Assembly: GCA_017998585.1 (NCBI GenBank)
Contig: JAGOCT010000106.1
Coordinates: forward strand, 1 to 6,372
Direction of reading: 5' to 3'
DNA from: Candidatus Cloacimonadota bacterium
GTDB lineage: Bacteria; Cloacimonadota; Cloacimonadia; Cloacimonadales; WRIO01
DNA length: 6,372 nt
Shown: in pieces, positions 5,742 through 6,372 of the stretch
How positions within the stretch are numbered: the stretch's first letter is position 1
Layout of the letters: every line of letters starts with the position of its first letter
Made by a program: the position numbers and the translations under genes
Notes under the pieces: generated by a model
What the model saw: the letters and a program-made list of their open reading frames with translations, nothing else
Told to the model about the DNA's origin: nothing
The model's database searches: none

Positions 5742-5751
5742 TTAAAAAAAC

Positions 5752-5781
5752 TTGACGAATCTAAGTTTATATGCTTATTTG
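5752..5781 (+). promoter_or_regulatory. Candidate promoter of the response-regulator gene
   Basis: TTGACG (5752-5757) has five of six -35 consensus bases. The best -10 is TATTTG (5776-5781) after 18 bp, a weak match. Start would fall near 5788, leaving an untranslated leader of about 15 nt that includes the ribosome site AGGAG at 5794-5798. A weak -10 with phased repeats just upstream suits an activated promoter. Confidence 0.4.
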
Positions 5782-5803
5782 ATTATGAAGAACAGGAGTT
5801 AAT

Positions 5804-6372
5804 ATGATAAATAAAACAATAGTCGTGCTGGATGATGAAGCTGATATTTTAGAAATGATTGCCGTGAATCTGAAAAAGTCTGGTTTTGAGCCAGTTTGTT
5901 TTGAGTTTGTTGATGAATTCTGGACCTATCTGTCTAAGAATATCCCTGCATTGATTATTTTGGATTTGATGCTAAACAATGCCGATGGATTTGAAGTCTG
6001 TAAACTCATTCGTTCCAAAGAAGAATATGCACATATCCCAATCATCATGCTGACAGCGAGAACTGAAGTAACCGACAAAATCGTCGGGCTGGAAATCGGC
6101 GCTGATGATTATGTAACCAAACCTTTCTCTCCCAGAGAATTATTGGCACGCATCAAAGTCATACTCAGAAGAACGGAAAGTTCTGCAAAGTCAAATGATT
6201 TAATCTCTTTTGATAACATTTTCGAAATGAATCTCAATAAATACGAAGTAAAAGTCAAGGGGAAAAAAGTTGATCTAACGACAACTGAGTTTAAAATTCT
6301 CAGACTCTTATCAGAAAAACCAGGCTGGGTATATAGCCGTGATCAATTGCTGGATTACCTTTGGGGTAATGA
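5804..6372 (+). CDS. OmpR/PhoB-family response regulator, 3' end cut by the window
   Basis: This is a two-component DNA-binding transcription regulator, presumably phosphorylated by a cognate histidine kinase that would lie beyond the window. The first 189 residues are visible of a usual 225-240. The receiver domain (1-123) has all canonical residues: acidic pocket Asp10-Asp11, phosphoacceptor Asp54 in LILDLMLNNADG context, Thr84 in MLTAR, and Lys106-Pro107 in DDYVTKPFSPREL. After a short linker a winged-helix domain starts near 131, with VDLTTTEFKILRLLSEKPG and SRDQLLDYLWG before the cut. The ATG follows AGGAG at 5 nt. The gene is divergent from nifJ. Domain layout and motifs place it in the PhoB/PhoP/WalR group, but the specific stimulus cannot be named, so no symbol is given. 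Confidence 0.93.
   Translation, partial: MINKTIVVLDDEADILEMIAVNLKKSGFEPVCFEFVDEFWTYLSKNIPALIILDLMLNNADGFEVCKLIRSKEEYAHIPIIMLTARTEVTDKIVGLEIGADDYVTKPFSPRELLARIKVILRRTESSAKSNDLISFDNIFEMNLNKYEVKVKGKKVDLTTTEFKILRLLSEKPGWVYSRDQLLDYLWGN

Larger units (their letters stand above)
5400..5803. other. Divergent intergenic region between nifJ and the response regulator
   Basis: This 404-bp AT-rich region must hold both promoters. Besides the elements listed separately it contains a small hairpin, TATTTC (5521-5526) with GAAATA (5535-5540). No reading frame here has coding character. Confidence 0.6.

Overview
The window looks like chromosomal DNA from a low-GC anaerobic Bacillota (Clostridia) bacterium. 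The evidence is AT-rich intergenic sequence, strong AGGAG-type ribosome sites, a single-chain 1173-residue pyruvate:ferredoxin oxidoreductase of the anaerobe NifJ type, and an OmpR/PhoB-type regulator. An acetogen-like Eubacteriaceae member is a guess from general appearance only.

Layout. Positions 1-106 are the end of a CRISPR array that continues off the left edge. Read on the minus strand its repeat ends in ATTGAGAC, a variant of the ATTGAAAC handle, so the array is probably transcribed leftwards and the AT-rich DNA to its right (107 to about 416) is the leader. No cas gene is visible. Positions 107-1829 contain no credible protein gene. This 1.7 kb is instead packed with inverted and dispersed repeats: a nested fold at 580-739 shaped like a 6S-type structured RNA, a 344-bp element with perfect 16-bp terminal inverted repeats (806-1149), three copies of a dispersed palindromic repeat, an outer inverted-repeat pair at 444/1251, and a cluster of five related hairpins, three of them in exact 36-bp tandem.

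Positions 1830-1853 are a clear rho-independent terminator for the minus-strand gene nifJ (1878-5399), the only complete protein gene. It encodes an apparently intact enzyme with all the cofactor ligands expected for the family: thiamine diphosphate and three [4Fe-4S] clusters.

The divergent intergenic region 5400-5803 separates nifJ from a response-regulator gene that runs off the right edge (5804-6372). Two 11-bp-periodic patterns lie here. One is a direct repeat GATAAGGAAAG x3 that forms the loop of a 20-bp imperfect hairpin. The other is a phased TTAACA / CTAACA / TTTAAA series like Gram-positive PhoP boxes, just upstream of the candidate regulator promoter. Since OmpR/PhoB-family regulators bind 11-bp-spaced direct repeats, autoregulation is a reasonable hypothesis. 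Co-control of nifJ is possible but unproven.
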